Assembly (NCBI RefSeq): GCF_001424705.1
Contig: NZ_LMRA01000012.1
Coordinates: 345,977 to 409,976 of the forward strand
Length of the DNA stretch: 64,000 nt
Reading direction: 5' to 3'
Origin: Methylobacterium sp. Leaf465
Lineage (GTDB): Bacteria > Pseudomonadota > Alphaproteobacteria > Rhizobiales > Beijerinckiaceae
The notes under the pieces are model-generated. The model was not told where the DNA came from and made no database searches. It was given only the letters and a program-made list of their open reading frames with translations. Both the position numbers and the translations under genes were made by a program. Below are positions 8,910-18,044 of this stretch, piece after piece. Every line of letters begins with the position of its first letter. The first letter of the stretch is position 1.

Positions 8910-9157
8910 GGGGGTGCCGTCGCCCGTAAAAGGCATGGGTCCCGCCCGGGGTCAAGCCTTTCGGCCGCGGGGGCGAGGCCCCGGCTTCCGGCGCACGGGA
9001 AGGGTCGACGTGTACCGCGCCGGGTCGGTCCTTTCGGGGCTTCGCGGGGGCGGCCGCTTGAAAAAGTCCGGCCGGTCCTGTGGGATGCCGATCCATCGTC
9101 GAGGGCGGCCCCGCCGGGAGCGGACGCGCGTCGGAGGCCGGCGCGGAGAGCATCCCG

Positions 9158-9574
9158 ATGAGCAGCGCGAATCAACCCGAAGGACCGGCCCCTGTAAAGG
9201 GGGGCCTCGTGGCCTACCTGACCGTGGCGGGCGCGATGAAGGCGGCGGAGTTCTACGTCGGGGCCTTTGGGGCGGAGATCGCTGCCGCGTTGCCCGTCGA
9301 CGACCAGGGACGGACGATGCACGTGCATCTCCACGTCAACGGGGCGTCGCTGATGCTGAGCGACGCGTTTCCCGAGTACGGGCACGCGCTCCAGCCGCCG
9401 CAGGCCTTCTCCCTGATGCTGATGGTCGACGACATCGACGCGCGCTACGCCCATGCCGTCGTGGCCGGCGCGACCGCCGTGACGCCGCCGGCCGACATGT
9501 TCTGGGGGGATCGCTACGGCCAGCTGCGCGACCCCTTCGGGGTGCTCTGGGCGATGAACCAGCCGAAGCGCTGA
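9158..9574 (+). CDS. VOC-family (glyoxalase/PhnB-like) protein
   Basis: This 138-residue protein starts at ATG 9158, preceded by CGGAGAG. It has the PhnB-type pattern: an N-terminal VAYLTVAGAMKAAEFYVGAF strand-helix, MHVHLHVNGASLMLSD, a second half beginning FSLMLMVDDIDARYAHAVVA, then GDRYGQLRDPFGVLWAMN. Members are small cytosolic metal-dependent or metal-free dimers of the vicinal-oxygen-chelate fold, and many have unknown substrates. The expected metal-binding His/Glu positions are not all obvious, so enzymatic activity is uncertain. It heads a stretch of two pseudogenes from families that often sit beside it, so it may be the survivor of a small operon. Confidence 0.8.
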   Translation: MSSANQPEGPAPVKGGLVAYLTVAGAMKAAEFYVGAFGAEIAAALPVDDQGRTMHVHLHVNGASLMLSDAFPEYGHALQPPQAFSLMLMVDDIDARYAHAVVAGATAVTPPADMFWGDRYGQLRDPFGVLWAMNQPKR

Positions 9575-9589
9575 CCCTCTCTCGCCCGC

Positions 9590-9985
9590 CGTCCTCTGTC
9601 GCTGCTGGACCGAGCGGGACGCGATCGGGCGCTGGTTTGCCCGCAAGGCGTTTGTGGCGGCGGCGGCGGAGACCGACCTGGGGCCGGGCGGCGCGACTTG
9701 ATTCGTCATGCGGGGCCCGGACGGCGCGAGATTCCCAGCGCCGGCTTCAACCTCGAACCGATGAAGAACCCCCGGATCGTCTCCACGAACGCCTCTGTCC
9801 CGGCCCGGGACCCCTCGGCCAAACCGCTCTCCACCGGCCTCGTCACCTTCGCGCCGGAGGGCGAGGCCACCCGCCACATCACGCGGCTGCGGCACTGGTC
9901 GGCGGAGGACTGCGCGGCCCAGGTGGCCATGGGCTTCCCAAACGAATGGGGCCGCGCTCGCCGCGAACCTCTGACGCGGCCTTCG
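9590..9985 (+). pseudogene. SRPBCC/AHSA1-family protein, pseudogene with stop and frameshift
   Basis: A frame starting near 9594 reads CWTERDAIGRWFARKAFVAA and TDLGPGGAT, then TGA at 9699-9701, then FVMRGPDGARFPA. After a frame change it continues SAGFNLEPMKN, LVTFAPEGEATRHITRLRHW and SAEDCAAQVAMGFPNEWGRA. These are the ordered motifs of the START-like AHSA1 family (WTEP-IARWFAP, DLRPGG, EGEGTR, EMGFHEGW). One stop and at least one frameshift break the gene. No start codon with a good ribosome site is visible. It lies 15 bases after the VOC gene, consistent with a former operon. Confidence 0.7.
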
Positions 9986-10066
9986 CCCAGGCCGCCCGGA
10001 GGACCAACGCGGGGGAATGCGGTCATCTCCGAGAAGAGCGTCAAGGTCAGCGCGCCAATCTGCACG

Positions 10067-10478
10067 AACCTCCGGTCCACGTGCAATGCAGAAGAGGCGA
10101 TCCGCCACGACGTCTCGCGGGTGCCGGACTCCCACCCCGATCACCTCCCGCGGGCCCGCGGCCCCTGGCCCGGCGACGTCATCCTGATCCGCTTCACCCT
10201 CGGCGGGCAGAGCTTCCAGGCCCTGAACGGCGACGTGGCGGCCGATGACGGCACGGCCTCCGCGATCAGGGTTGCCTTCGTGGATCGGGCGGCGTCGACA
10301 GGCGCCGGGCGGAGGGTGGTTCCCATATCCCGTAGGGCTGGCTGCGCGACCGCTGGGGTGTGCCCAGGCCGATCGTTCCGGCGATCCCGCCTTGGCTGGT
10401 CGGGTCTTCACCGCCATGCAGTCCCTGGTGAAGCGCGACGTCGCCGCCCTCCAGCACGCGGCAGAAGGAACGGATTAA
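10067..10478 (+). pseudogene. VOC protein of the 3-demethylubiquinone-methyltransferase-like type, pseudogene
   Basis: Fragments in different frames line up with this family (PF06983 type). The first is CNAEEAIRHDVSRVPDSHPD followed by GDVILIRFTLGGQSFQALNG, then GWLRDRWGVPRPIVPAIPPW, then ALAGRVFTAMQSLVKRDVAA ending at the TAA at 10476. In intact members these form one reading frame. The N-terminal metal-site strand is poorly preserved and at least two frameshifts are needed to join the pieces. It follows the SRPBCC relic on the same strand, so both decayed after a shared loss of selection. Confidence 0.7.
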
Positions 10479-10582
10479 AACCGGGGGCGCCGCAAAAATG
10501 ACGGAATCCTCGCGGGCCGTGGAACCACTCTCCATGCTTACGCTTGTATAGCAAAGGTTACGGCATAGGTAAGGGACCCAAC

Positions 10583-11245
10583 ATGAAGACCTTGGCGACT
10601 GCCCTCGCAGGCTTACTCGGTGTCTGCGTTCTCTCCACGAGCCCTGTTGCGGCGGCTCCCTATGATCCGTTCGGCACGAATGCCGGCGAGGATTACTACG
10701 CGTCCGATCCGGCCTACGGCTACGGCCGCGCGACCGACGATCCGTACGGCTACCCGGCCACCGCCGGCCAGGGCTACCAGGCGGCGCCCCAGGCGCAGGT
10801 CGCCCCGATCCCGCGCGAGATCGTGGCCTTCGACGGCAACTACAAGCCGGGCACGATCGTGGTCTCCACGGCCGAGCGGCGCCTCTACTTCGTGATGCCG
10901 AATGGCGAAGCGATCCGCTACGGCGTCGGCGTCGGCCGTCCGGGCTTCACCTGGTCGGGCGTCAAGACGGTGACGGCGAAGAAGGAATGGCCGTCGTGGA
11001 CGCCCCCGGCCGCGATGATCGCCCGTCGCCCCGACCTGCCGCGTTACATGGCAGGTGGCGTCGAGAACCCCCTGGGCGCCCGCGCCATGTATATCGGCAA
11101 CACCGAGTACCGCATTCACGGCTCCAACGAGCCGGATACCATCGGTCAGGCCGTGTCGTCGGGCTGCATCCGGATGACCAACGAGGACGTCACCGACCTC
11201 TACGAGCGTGTGAAGGTCGGCGCCAAGGTCGTCGTTCTGAACTGA
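10583..11245 (+). CDS. L,D-transpeptidase (YkuD domain), exported
   Basis: The start is ATG 10583, with AAGGGA eight bases upstream. The N-terminus is a signal peptide (MKTLATALAGLLGVCVLSTS, cleavage after VAAA). A Tyr/Pro/Gly-rich linker runs to about residue 75. The YkuD domain has FDGNYKPGTIVVSTAERRLY, the HGSNEP motif and SSGCIRM with catalytic Cys195. The family usually has SHGCIRM; here the histidine is replaced by serine, as in many rhizobial homologues. These periplasmic enzymes make 3-3 peptidoglycan cross-links or attach proteins to peptidoglycan. It stands alone, with a strong hairpin 25 bases after the stop. Confidence 0.92.
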   Translation: MKTLATALAGLLGVCVLSTSPVAAAPYDPFGTNAGEDYYASDPAYGYGRATDDPYGYPATAGQGYQAAPQAQVAPIPREIVAFDGNYKPGTIVVSTAERRLYFVMPNGEAIRYGVGVGRPGFTWSGVKTVTAKKEWPSWTPPAAMIARRPDLPRYMAGGVENPLGARAMYIGNTEYRIHGSNEPDTIGQAVSSGCIRMTNEDVTDLYERVKVGAKVVVLN

Positions 11246-11269
11246 TTTTTCGCGACAGGGACGATCACG

Positions 11270-11307
11270 CGAAGGCCGCGCCATCCGGAAGGATGACGCG
11301 GCCTTCG
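11270..11307. terminator. Hairpin between convergent genes, probable bidirectional terminator
   Basis: Arms 11270-11280 and 11297-11307 (CGAAGGCCGCG and its complement) form an 11-bp stem. The interior CATCC-GGAA-GGATG forms a further 5-bp stem, giving one long hairpin. It lies between the end of the L,D-transpeptidase gene and the oppositely oriented small-protein gene. There is no long T-run. Confidence 0.6.
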
Positions 11308-11335
11308 GCGTTCCGGGCGTCGGATCGTCGACCGC

Positions 11336-11650
11336 TCAGGGGACCACGCGCCCGACCGCGGTCTGCGGTGGGCTGAAGGGCGCGATCGGCATGTCGCAGA
11401 AGCAGCGCGCACCGAGGGGGCGCGGACCCGGCAGCGGGCAGGAATAGGGCTGGTAGCCGGTCAGGCCCGACTGCACCGCATCGCAGTTCAGGCCGACCTC
11501 GCGACGGGGCGGCAGGCGGCGCTCGTCATAGGCGCGGCGCGGCGGCGGCCTGTCGTAGCCGTCGTCATCATATTGCGCGCTGGCGCCCTGTGCCGCGAAC
11601 AGGCCGGCGAGGACCGTGAGGATCAGACTGCCTCGGGAGATACGTCGCAT
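11336..11650 (-). CDS. Small exported protein of unknown function
   Basis: The start is chosen at ATG 11650 (MRRISRGSLIL) because GAGGG lies about nine bases upstream; ATG 11656 is also possible. The 104-residue product has a clear signal peptide (LILTVLAGLFAAQGASAQ). A low-complexity stretch rich in Asp, Tyr, Arg and Pro (YDDDGYDRPPPRRAY) follows, and the C-terminal half has four cysteines (NCDAVQ, YSCPLPG, ARCFCDMP). The cysteines suggest disulfides in the periplasm. No known family is recognised. Confidence 0.7.
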   Translation of the reverse strand: MRRISRGSLILTVLAGLFAAQGASAQYDDDGYDRPPPRRAYDERRLPPRREVGLNCDAVQSGLTGYQPYSCPLPGPRPLGARCFCDMPIAPFSPPQTAVGRVVP

Positions 11651-11800
11651 GGTCATACGCCCTCGTTGACAGCGCCGGCCCGGAACACTCGGGCAAGCGC
11701 GGCGACAGGGTTAGGAGACCCGCCCGGGGCGGGCAAGTCGTGTTCGCGACGGTTCGCATCGAAGCCGGTGCCGCTCTGCACGCCCGGGCTCGAACGCGAA

Positions 11801-11832
11801 CAGCCCGCTTGGCCGAAGGGCTCAGCGGGCTG
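11801..11832 (-). terminator. Terminator-like hairpin after the phasin gene
   Basis: Arms 11801-11809 (CAGCCCGCT) and 11824-11832 (AGCGGGCTG) are perfect complements around a 14-base loop. It lies 36 bases beyond the phasin stop on the minus strand. The following minus-strand bases (TTCGCGTTC) are only weakly T-rich. Confidence 0.45.
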
Positions 11833-11868
11833 CTAGGCGGAAGCCGCGAGGGCTTCGCGGAGCGAGAC

Positions 11869-12360
11869 TCAGGAGTTGGTGGCGTTCCGCATGGCCTGCT
11901 CGGCATCGCTGCCGGCCTTGCGAGCGGCTTCGGAACCCTGCTCCATCGCCTTGCGGGCGTGCTCGGCGCCCTCCTGCATGGCACCCTTGGCCTTCTCGGC
12001 GCTCTGCTGCATCGCCGACTGGGCGAGGCCGCCGAATTCCTTGGCCTGGGCCTGGATGGCGGCGAACTGGCTGCGAACGAACTCGGCCTGATGCTGCATC
12101 GCTTCCTGCAGGTCGCGGGAGCGGACGAGCTTCTGGGCGAGGTCGAACGCCGCCGTCACGTTCTGCTCGGCGAATTCGAAGCCGCGGGCGGACACGTCCT
12201 GGGCGTTGGTGCGCGCCATCTCGGCGGAGCCCTGCACGGTGTCGGCGGTGCGGCGGGCGGCGCTGATGAAGGTGTCGAACGCCTTGCGGGCCTGATCGAC
12301 GCTCTTCTCGGCGAAATCGCGCATCTCGGCGGGAACCTCGTAATTCGGGGTGCTGTTCAT
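11869..12360 (-). CDS. Phasin family protein (polyhydroxyalkanoate granule-associated)
   Basis: The start at ATG 12360 follows a strong GGAGAGGATA site. The 163-residue product is almost wholly helical and rich in Ala, Gln and Glu. Its phasin-type core is EMRDFAEKSVDQARKAFDTF through AFDLAQKLVRSRDLQEAM and EFVRSQFAAIQAQAKEF. The C-terminal third is an Ala/Lys/Glu heptad-like stretch (QQSAEKAKGAMQEGAEHARK). Phasins coat polyhydroxybutyrate granules in the cytoplasm and set their number and size. A palindrome resembling the PhaR repressor site lies 34 bases upstream, as expected for control by granule formation. Confidence 0.88.
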   Translation of the reverse strand: MNSTPNYEVPAEMRDFAEKSVDQARKAFDTFISAARRTADTVQGSAEMARTNAQDVSARGFEFAEQNVTAAFDLAQKLVRSRDLQEAMQHQAEFVRSQFAAIQAQAKEFGGLAQSAMQQSAEKAKGAMQEGAEHARKAMEQGSEAARKAGSDAEQAMRNATNS

Positions 12361-12393
12361 TATCCTCTCCTCGATCTCGTTGTTGATGGCGCG

Positions 12394-12408
12394 TTGTGCA
12401 CTGCACAA
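12394..12408. promoter_or_regulatory. Candidate PhaR operator upstream of the phasin gene
   Basis: TTGTGCACTGCACAA is a perfect 7-1-7 palindrome located 34-48 bases upstream of the phasin ATG. It contains TGC-N3-GCA, the core reported for PhaR repressors of polyhydroxyalkanoate genes in alphaproteobacteria. The position between a probable promoter and the ribosome site suits repression of phasin synthesis when no granules are present. Assignment to PhaR is inference. Confidence 0.6.
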
Positions 12409-12560
12409 TAGCACAGCGCCGGCCCTATGCCACCCTGCTCGGGCGCATTAAGGTTGACAACAGGTAAACGTGCGGCGGCCCCTCTCGTGGCTTATGGAGA
12501 GGCGGTGACGCGGTAAAAAGGACGTCACGTTCCAAGATTCGTCACGCGAAACAGGTGCGG

Positions 12561-15176
12561 ATGTTCGAGAGTGGAGCCTCAGGGCCTGGCGGGAATGACG
12601 ACGGGGCGATTCAGGCGGCTCTGCGTCGATGCGCGGATGATTCGCGCCTCGGCCCCAGCCTGAGCGATTCGAAGACGGCGGTTCTGATCCTTGATGCGGA
12701 CGGGACGCGCATCCTGCACGCGTCGCCGCGGGCCGCGAATCTCCGGGACGGCATCAGCGGAGCGGACGGTTGCGTCGACGCGGGGCTCAGGCTCGGCGAA
12801 CAGATCGCGCAGGCTCGCCTGCGAAAGGACCAGCCGGTGCTCATGCGCCTGCATCTCGATGCCCGGCGCCTGGCACCGCCGGTCCTGGTCAGCGTGATGC
12901 GCATTGCCCTCGCCGAGTCGCGCGACGCGGTCGTGCTCCTCGCGAACTCGCCGCTCCCGATGCGTCTGCAGGGTCTCCGCGGGCGCCGCGCACCCGGTGT
13001 GGCGGCCGTCGACACGGCTGCGATCGCCGAGCCGGACGCGGCGGAGCACACGGGCGCGCCGGCCGCGAGCGAACCCGTCGTGGAGACTGGGGAGCCGATC
13101 GTCGCCCGGCAGCGCTTCACCTGGGAAAGCGACGCGGCGGGGACGATCCTCCAGGTTTCGTCGGCGGCCGGACCGGGCTTGCGCCGGCGCCTTGAGGGGC
13201 GGAGCTGGCAGGCGCTGGCGGATGCGGACATCCTGCGCGATGCCGGCGGCCTTCTCGCCGCCCTCGATCTTGGGCGGACCTTCCGGGCGATCCCGCTGAC
13301 GTTGATCGCGGCGGATGGCGCCCTCTGCGATCTCGAAATGTCCGGCGCTCCGAAGAGCCGGGCCGGATCGGGATGTCGCGGCTTCGGGCAGATCCGGTCG
13401 ATCACGGGTCCCGTCGCGGCGCCGCCGGCACCGACGGTCGCGACGGCGCCCGCCCAGGCGACGACCGCGGCCGCGCTCGTGCCCGACCCGCCCGCGGCCT
13501 CCCATACCGAGGCCGATGTGGCGGTCGAGCCGGCGGTCGATTCCAGCGATCCGCATCTCTCGAGCCACGAGCACGCGGCGTTCCGCGAGATCGCACGGGC
13601 CCTCGGTGCCCGGTTCGCGGGCGACGAGCGTTCGGACAGGGAGGCCGAGCCCAGCCTTCCCTGCGCGGTGATGCCGTTTCCGGTTCCGTTCGCGCGGTCG
13701 GCCGACGACCTGTCGCCCGACGCCTCCATGGTGGCGACCCTGGAGCGCATCCCCTCCGGCGTCTTGGTCTATCGCGACGACACCGTGCTGTTTGCCAACC
13801 AGACCCTCCTCCGCCTCGTCGGGTACGCGACGCGGGAGGATCTGACGGCGGCCGGTGGGATCGGACACCTGTTCGGTGGCCTCGATCCCCAGGCCCGACC
13901 GGCGGGTGAGGCACCCCTGGTGCTGACGACCCGGGACGGCGGACGGGTCAGCGTCCTGATCGAGCATTCCGCCCTCGATTGGGCCGGCCGACCAGCCCAC
14001 CTCCTGCTCGCCCGCGATGCCGAGCCGAGCGAGGAAGCCCGCGCCGCGACGGCGACCGCGATCGCCCAGGATTTCGCCGCCCGCCACAGCGTGGATGCCC
14101 GCGCGGTCCTCGATGCGCTGGAGGACGGCATCGTGCTGCTCGACCACCAGGCCCGCATCCTCTCCCTGAACCGCCGGACCGCCGAGACCTTCGGGCTCGA
14201 TCCCCGCGAGGTGGTGGGCGCGAGCTTCCTTGGCCTGTTCGCCTCGGAGCATGCCGTCGATCTGCTGGCGCGCCTGCATGCCGAGCCCGGCTCAATGGTG
14301 CGGGACGAGGTGCCGGTGGCGGTGCGCGGCACGGGACGGCGCCTTCGGGTGAAGGTGCTGCCGCTCTCGGGGGACGCGGAGGAACGTGTCTGCGCCGTGA
14401 TCCGCGACGAGGCTGCGGCCGCCGACCGGAGCGGGGCCGACCTGCGGAGTTCGATCGCGGCGCGGGAGGCGATCCCGCAGCAGGCCGAGCTCCTGGCTCA
14501 GGTCGCTCAGACCCTTCAGGCGCCGGTCAAGCAGATGCTCGATTCGCTCGGGGGCCTCGTCGACGAGACCGTCGGTCCCGCGGGGTCGGAGCGTTACCGC
14601 GTATCCCTCCGGGAGGTGCACGCCTCGGGCGCGCGCCTGCTGGATCTCCTCACGGATCTGCTGGACCTGGCGCGGATCGAGGCCGGGAAGATCGACCGCG
14701 TCGTCGCGGACATCGCGCTGAACGACGTTGTGACGCACTGCGTCACCCTCCTCCACCCGGAGGCCGTCCGCCGGCGCATCGTCCTGCGCACCAGCTTCTC
14801 CACCGACCTGCCGGTTCTCTCGGCCGACGAGCGTTTCGTGCGCCAGGCGACCATGAACGTCATCGCGAACGCCATCGCGCTGACCGAGGCCGGCGGACAG
14901 GTCATCGTGTCGACGTCGCTCGCGGATCGCGGGGAGATCGCCCTGCGCATCCGTGATACCGGGGTCGGGATGACGGCGGCCGAGATGGAGGGCGCCCTGT
15001 ATCCCTTCCGGTCGGGCTCCCGGGTCGAACCATCCCGCGGTACCGGACTCGGGCTGCCGCTGACCAAGGCCCTGACCGAGGCCAATCACGGTCGCTTCCG
15101 CATCTCCAGCCGGAAGGACGAGGGAACCCTGGTGGAGATGCTCTTCCCCGTACCGGGGGCGACGAAACGGGCCTGA
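12561..15176 (+). CDS. PdhS-like multi-PAS histidine kinase homologue lacking the phospho-acceptor His
   Basis: The start is ATG 12561 (GTG 12555 is possible). The 871-residue protein has no membrane helix. It has a poorly conserved N-terminal third, Ala/Pro-rich linkers (~290-350), the SSHEHAAFREIARALGARF segment typical of PdhS-type kinases, and a PAS-like domain (LERIPSGVLVYRDDTVLFAN). A second PAS domain follows (AVLDALEDGIVLLDHQARIL), then a DHp-like region and an ATPase domain with N-box NVIANAIALTE, G1 RDTGVGMT and G2 GTGLGLPLTKAL. In the H-box the usual SHEIRTPL is AQTLQAPV, with Gln650 at the histidine position. PdhS/DivJ/PleC kinases control DivK in the cell cycle. This one cannot autophosphorylate in the usual way and may act as an allosteric partner or phosphatase. 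Confidence 0.82.
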   Translation: MFESGASGPGGNDDGAIQAALRRCADDSRLGPSLSDSKTAVLILDADGTRILHASPRAANLRDGISGADGCVDAGLRLGEQIAQARLRKDQPVLMRLHLDARRLAPPVLVSVMRIALAESRDAVVLLANSPLPMRLQGLRGRRAPGVAAVDTAAIAEPDAAEHTGAPAASEPVVETGEPIVARQRFTWESDAAGTILQVSSAAGPGLRRRLEGRSWQALADADILRDAGGLLAALDLGRTFRAIPLTLIAADGALCDLEMSGAPKSRAGSGCRGFGQIRSITGPVAAPPAPTVATAPAQATTAAALVPDPPAASHTEADVAVEPAVDSSDPHLSSHEHAAFREIARALGARFAGDERSDREAEPSLPCAVMPFPVPFARSADDLSPDASMVATLERIPSGVLVYRDDTVLFANQTLLRLVGYATREDLTAAGGIGHLFGGLDPQARPAGEAPLVLTTRDGGRVSVLIEHSALDWAGRPAHLLLARDAEPSEEARAATATAIAQDFAARHSVDARAVLDALEDGIVLLDHQARILSLNRRTAETFGLDPREVVGASFLGLFASEHAVDLLARLHAEPGSMVRDEVPVAVRGTGRRLRVKVLPLSGDAEERVCAVIRDEAAAADRSGADLRSSIAAREAIPQQAELLAQVAQTLQAPVKQMLDSLGGLVDETVGPAGSERYRVSLREVHASGARLLDLLTDLLDLARIEAGKIDRVVADIALNDVVTHCVTLLHPEAVRRRIVLRTSFSTDLPVLSADERFVRQATMNVIANAIALTEAGGQVIVSTSLADRGEIALRIRDTGVGMTAAEMEGALYPFRSGSRVEPSRGTGLGLPLTKALTEANHGRFRISSRKDEGTLVEMLFPVPGATKRA

Positions 15177-15251
15177 CACCGGGCCGGGGTCGCTGCAACC
15201 GGCCCACGCAGCGCGCGTTGGATTCACAGCGGAGGGGAGCCCTCCCCTGCC

Positions 15252-15509
15252 ATGGAGACGATGATGCGTGCGTTGACGTTGATCGCCGGTCTGGCGATCG
15301 GTCTGCCGGGGGTGGCCCTGGCCCAACAGAGTGGCACCGAGCCGAATCTAGGATCGGCCGGCCAGTTCCGGAATATCACTTCGACCGGCGTGACCAAGCC
15401 CCCAGGCCGGGCGGCCGCCCCCGAAGAAGATCGCGTGTCGGACACCACCCGCAAGCAGCGCGCCATCGACAAGAAGGTCGAGACCGGCATCTGCATTGGG
15501 TGCAACTGA
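15252..15509 (+). CDS. Small exported protein with conserved Cys-x-x-Cys tail
   Basis: The 85-residue product begins METMMRALTLIAGLAIGLPG, and a signal peptide ends at VALAQQ. Starts at 15261 or 15264 are equally possible. The mature part is short and polar and ends KKVETGICIGCN. The CxxC at the very C-terminus could bind a metal or form a disulfide in the periplasm. Proteins of this shape occur widely in methylobacteria (recalled, not searched), but no function is known to me. A GGAGGGGAG lies in the leader. Confidence 0.65.
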   Translation: METMMRALTLIAGLAIGLPGVALAQQSGTEPNLGSAGQFRNITSTGVTKPPGRAAAPEEDRVSDTTRKQRAIDKKVETGICIGCN

Positions 15510-15656
15510 CGAGTGTTCAGACAAAAGACCGGTCCTGTCCCGCACCGCGCCATATGGGTGCTTGCGGGGAATATCTCGTTGAGCCTATGACGGTATTTGG
15601 AAGACCCGGCTGCGTGAACAGTCGCGATACGATCGGGCACCGATAGGGACAACGCG

Positions 15657-17606
15657 ATGGACGAGAAGGTGGTCGAAGTGCGTTCGACGTGGAGCGAGGG
15701 CGCCCACGTCGACAACGCGAAGTACCTGGCCATGTATGAGGCCTCTGTCGCCGATCCAGAGCGGTTCTGGAGCGAGCACGGCAAGCGCATCGACTGGATG
15801 ACACCCTTCACGAAAGTGAAGAACACGAGTTTCGAGCCCGGTCACATCTCGATCAAGTGGTTCGAGGACGGGCGGACGAACGTCGCTTACAATTGCATCG
15901 ACCGCCACCTCGCGTCGCGGGGCGATCAGGTCGCGATCATCTGGGAAGGCGACGACCCGAGCGAGTCCAAGCACATCACCTATCGCCAGCTTCATTCTGA
16001 AGTCGGCAAGATGGCCAACGTGCTGCGCAATCGTGGCGTGTCCAAGGGCGACCGGGTCACGATTTACCTGCCGATGATCCCCGAGGCCGCCTACGCGATG
16101 CTCGCCTGCGCCCGCCTCGGCGCCATCCACTCCATCGTGTTCGGCGGCTTCTCGCCGGATTCGCTGGCCGGGCGTATCGAGGGCTGCGCCTCGAAGATGG
16201 TCATCACGGCGGACGAGGGCCTGCGCGGCGGCCGCAAGGTGCCGCTCAAGGCCAATGTGGATGCTGCCATCGCGCGCCTGCCCCAGGACAGCGTCGACCA
16301 CGTGGTCGTGGTGCGCCGCACCGGGTCGTCGATCGCCATGGAGCCCGGCCGCGACGTATATTACGACGAGGCCGCCGCCCAGGTCACCGACGAATGCCCG
16401 GCCGAGCCGGTGGAGGCCGAGCACCCGCTCTTCATCCTCTACACTTCGGGATCGACGGGTCAGCCGAAGGGCGTCGTCCACACCACCGGCGGCTACCTCG
16501 TCTACGCCTCGATGACGCACCAGTACGTCTTCGATTACCGCGAGGGCGAGGTCTATTGGTGCACGGCCGATGTCGGCTGGGTCACGGGCCACTCCTACAT
16601 CGTCTACGGGCCCCTCGCGAACGGCGCGACGACCCTGATGTTCGAGGGGATCCCGACCTATCCGTCGAACTCCCGCTTCTGGGAGGTGGTCGACAAGCAC
16701 AAGGTCAACATCTTCTACACCGCCCCGACGGCGATCCGCTCGCTCATGGGCGGTGGCGAAGGCCCGGTGAAGAAGACCTCCCGCGCGTCCCTGCGCGTCC
16801 TCGGCTCGGTCGGCGAACCGATCAATCCGGAGGCCTGGGACTGGTACTACAAGGTCGTGGGCGATTCCCGCTGCCCCATCGTCGACACTTGGTGGCAGAC
16901 CGAGACCGGCGGCATCCTGATCACGCCCCTGCCGGGCGCGACCAAGCTGAAGCCGGGCTCGGCGACGCGGCCGTTCTTCGGTGTCCAGCCTATCGTAGTC
17001 GATGCCGAGGGCAAGACGCTGGACGGGCCGTGCGAGGGCAACCTCTGCATCAAGGATTCCTGGCCCGGCCAGATGCGTACGGTCTACGGTGACCACGAGC
17101 GGTTCGAGCAGACTTACTTCTCGACCTATCCGGGCAACTACTTCACCGGCGACGGCTGCCGCCGCGACGCGGACGGCTATTACTGGATTACCGGCCGCGT
17201 CGACGACGTCATCAACGTCTCGGGCCACCGGATGGGCACGGCGGAGGTGGAATCCTCCCTCGTCGCGCACCCGAAGGTCTCAGAGGCCGCGGTCGTCGGG
17301 TATCCCCACAATCTCAAGGGCCAGGGCATCTACGCCTACGTCACCCTGATGGAGGGCGAGGAGGGCTCGGAGGAACTGCGCAAGGAACTCGTGACCTGGG
17401 TCCGCAAGGAGATCGGTCCGATCGCCTCGCCGGATCTGATCCAGTTCGCGCCGGGCCTGCCGAAAACCCGCTCGGGCAAGATCATGCGCCGCATCCTGCG
17501 CAAGATCGCCGAGGACGAGTTCTCCTCGCTGGGTGACACCTCGACGCTCGCCGAGCCGGCGGTGGTCGACGACCTCATCGAGAATCGTCAGAACCGGACG
17601 CACTGA
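15657..17606 (+). CDS. acs: Acetyl-coenzyme A synthetase
   Basis: Acs activates acetate to acetyl-CoA through acetyl-AMP in the cytoplasm. The 649 residues have normal length. Visible motifs are the ATP-binding loop [12 protein letters not shown], the [14 protein letters not shown] and [10 protein letters not shown] adenylation motifs, [18 protein letters not shown] at the hinge, and [16 protein letters not shown] with Lys608, the residue acetylated to switch the enzyme off in Salmonella (Lys609 there). It leads a cluster with a DUF485 protein and the acetate permease actP, the classical acetate uptake-activation module. The 147-base upstream gap should hold the promoter. Confidence 0.97.
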   Translation: MDEKVVEVRSTWSEGAHVDNAKYLAMYEASVADPERFWSEHGKRIDWMTPFTKVKNTSFEPGHISIKWFEDGRTNVAYNCIDRHLASRGDQVAIIWEGDDPSESKHITYRQLHSEVGKMANVLRNRGVSKGDRVTIYLPMIPEAAYAMLACARLGAIHSIVFGGFSPDSLAGRIEGCASKMVITADEGLRGGRKVPLKANVDAAIARLPQDSVDHVVVVRRTGSSIAMEPGRDVYYDEAAAQVTDECPAEPVEAEHPLFILYTSGSTGQPKGVVHTTGGYLVYASMTHQYVFDYREGEVYWCTADVGWVTGHSYIVYGPLANGATTLMFEGIPTYPSNSRFWEVVDKHKVNIFYTAPTAIRSLMGGGEGPVKKTSRASLRVLGSVGEPINPEAWDWYYKVVGDSRCPIVDTWWQTETGGILITPLPGATKLKPGSATRPFFGVQPIVVDAEGKTLDGPCEGNLCIKDSWPGQMRTVYGDHERFEQTYFSTYPGNYFTGDGCRRDADGYYWITGRVDDVINVSGHRMGTAEVESSLVAHPKVSEAAVVGYPHNLKGQGIYAYVTLMEGEEGSEELRKELVTWVRKEIGPIASPDLIQFAPGLPKTRSGKIMRRILRKIAEDEFSSLGDTSTLAEPAVVDDLIENRQNRTH

Positions 17607-17735
17607 GCGCCCCGTTCCCTTCGATCGCGCGGATACGGCAACCCCGTGTCCGCGCAATTTGCTGCGCCGACAATTCACACGCCTTCAATCCGGAAGCCGC
17701 CCTGACAAGAGGCGGATCCCTGGGAGAAAATCGTC

Positions 17736-18044
17736 ATGGCCGATCTGGAGACTGCGCGGATCGCGCAGAGCCCGCACTTCAAGGAACTGGTCCACGAGCG
17801 GACACGCTTCGGCTGGACCCTCACCATCATCATGCTGCTGATCTATTTCGGCTTCATCGGCTTGATCGCCTTCGACAAGGCGCTGCTCGCCGTGAAGATC
17901 GGCGGCGGCACCGCCTCCCTCGGCCTCGTCCTCGGCGTCGCCGTGATCGTGCTCGCCTTCATCCTCACCGGCATCTACGTCCAGCGCGCCAACGGCCGCT
18001 TCGACCAGCTGACCGCTGCCCTCAAGCGGGATCTCGGCCGATGA
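17736..18044 (+). CDS. DUF485 inner-membrane protein (YjcH-type, companion of ActP)
   Basis: This 102-residue protein starts after a GGGAGAA site. It has two transmembrane helices ([19 protein letters not shown] and [20 protein letters not shown]), the standard DUF485 layout. The N-terminal part has the family signature [19 protein letters not shown]. It overlaps actP by four bases (ATGA), so the two are translationally coupled. In E. coli yjcH lies between acs and actP in the same way; it is thought to help the symporter, although its exact role is not settled. Confidence 0.92.
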   Translation: MADLETARIAQSPHFKELVHERTRFGWTLTIIMLLIYFGFIGLIAFDKALLAVKIGGGTASLGLVLGVAVIVLAFILTGIYVQRANGRFDQLTAALKRDLGR

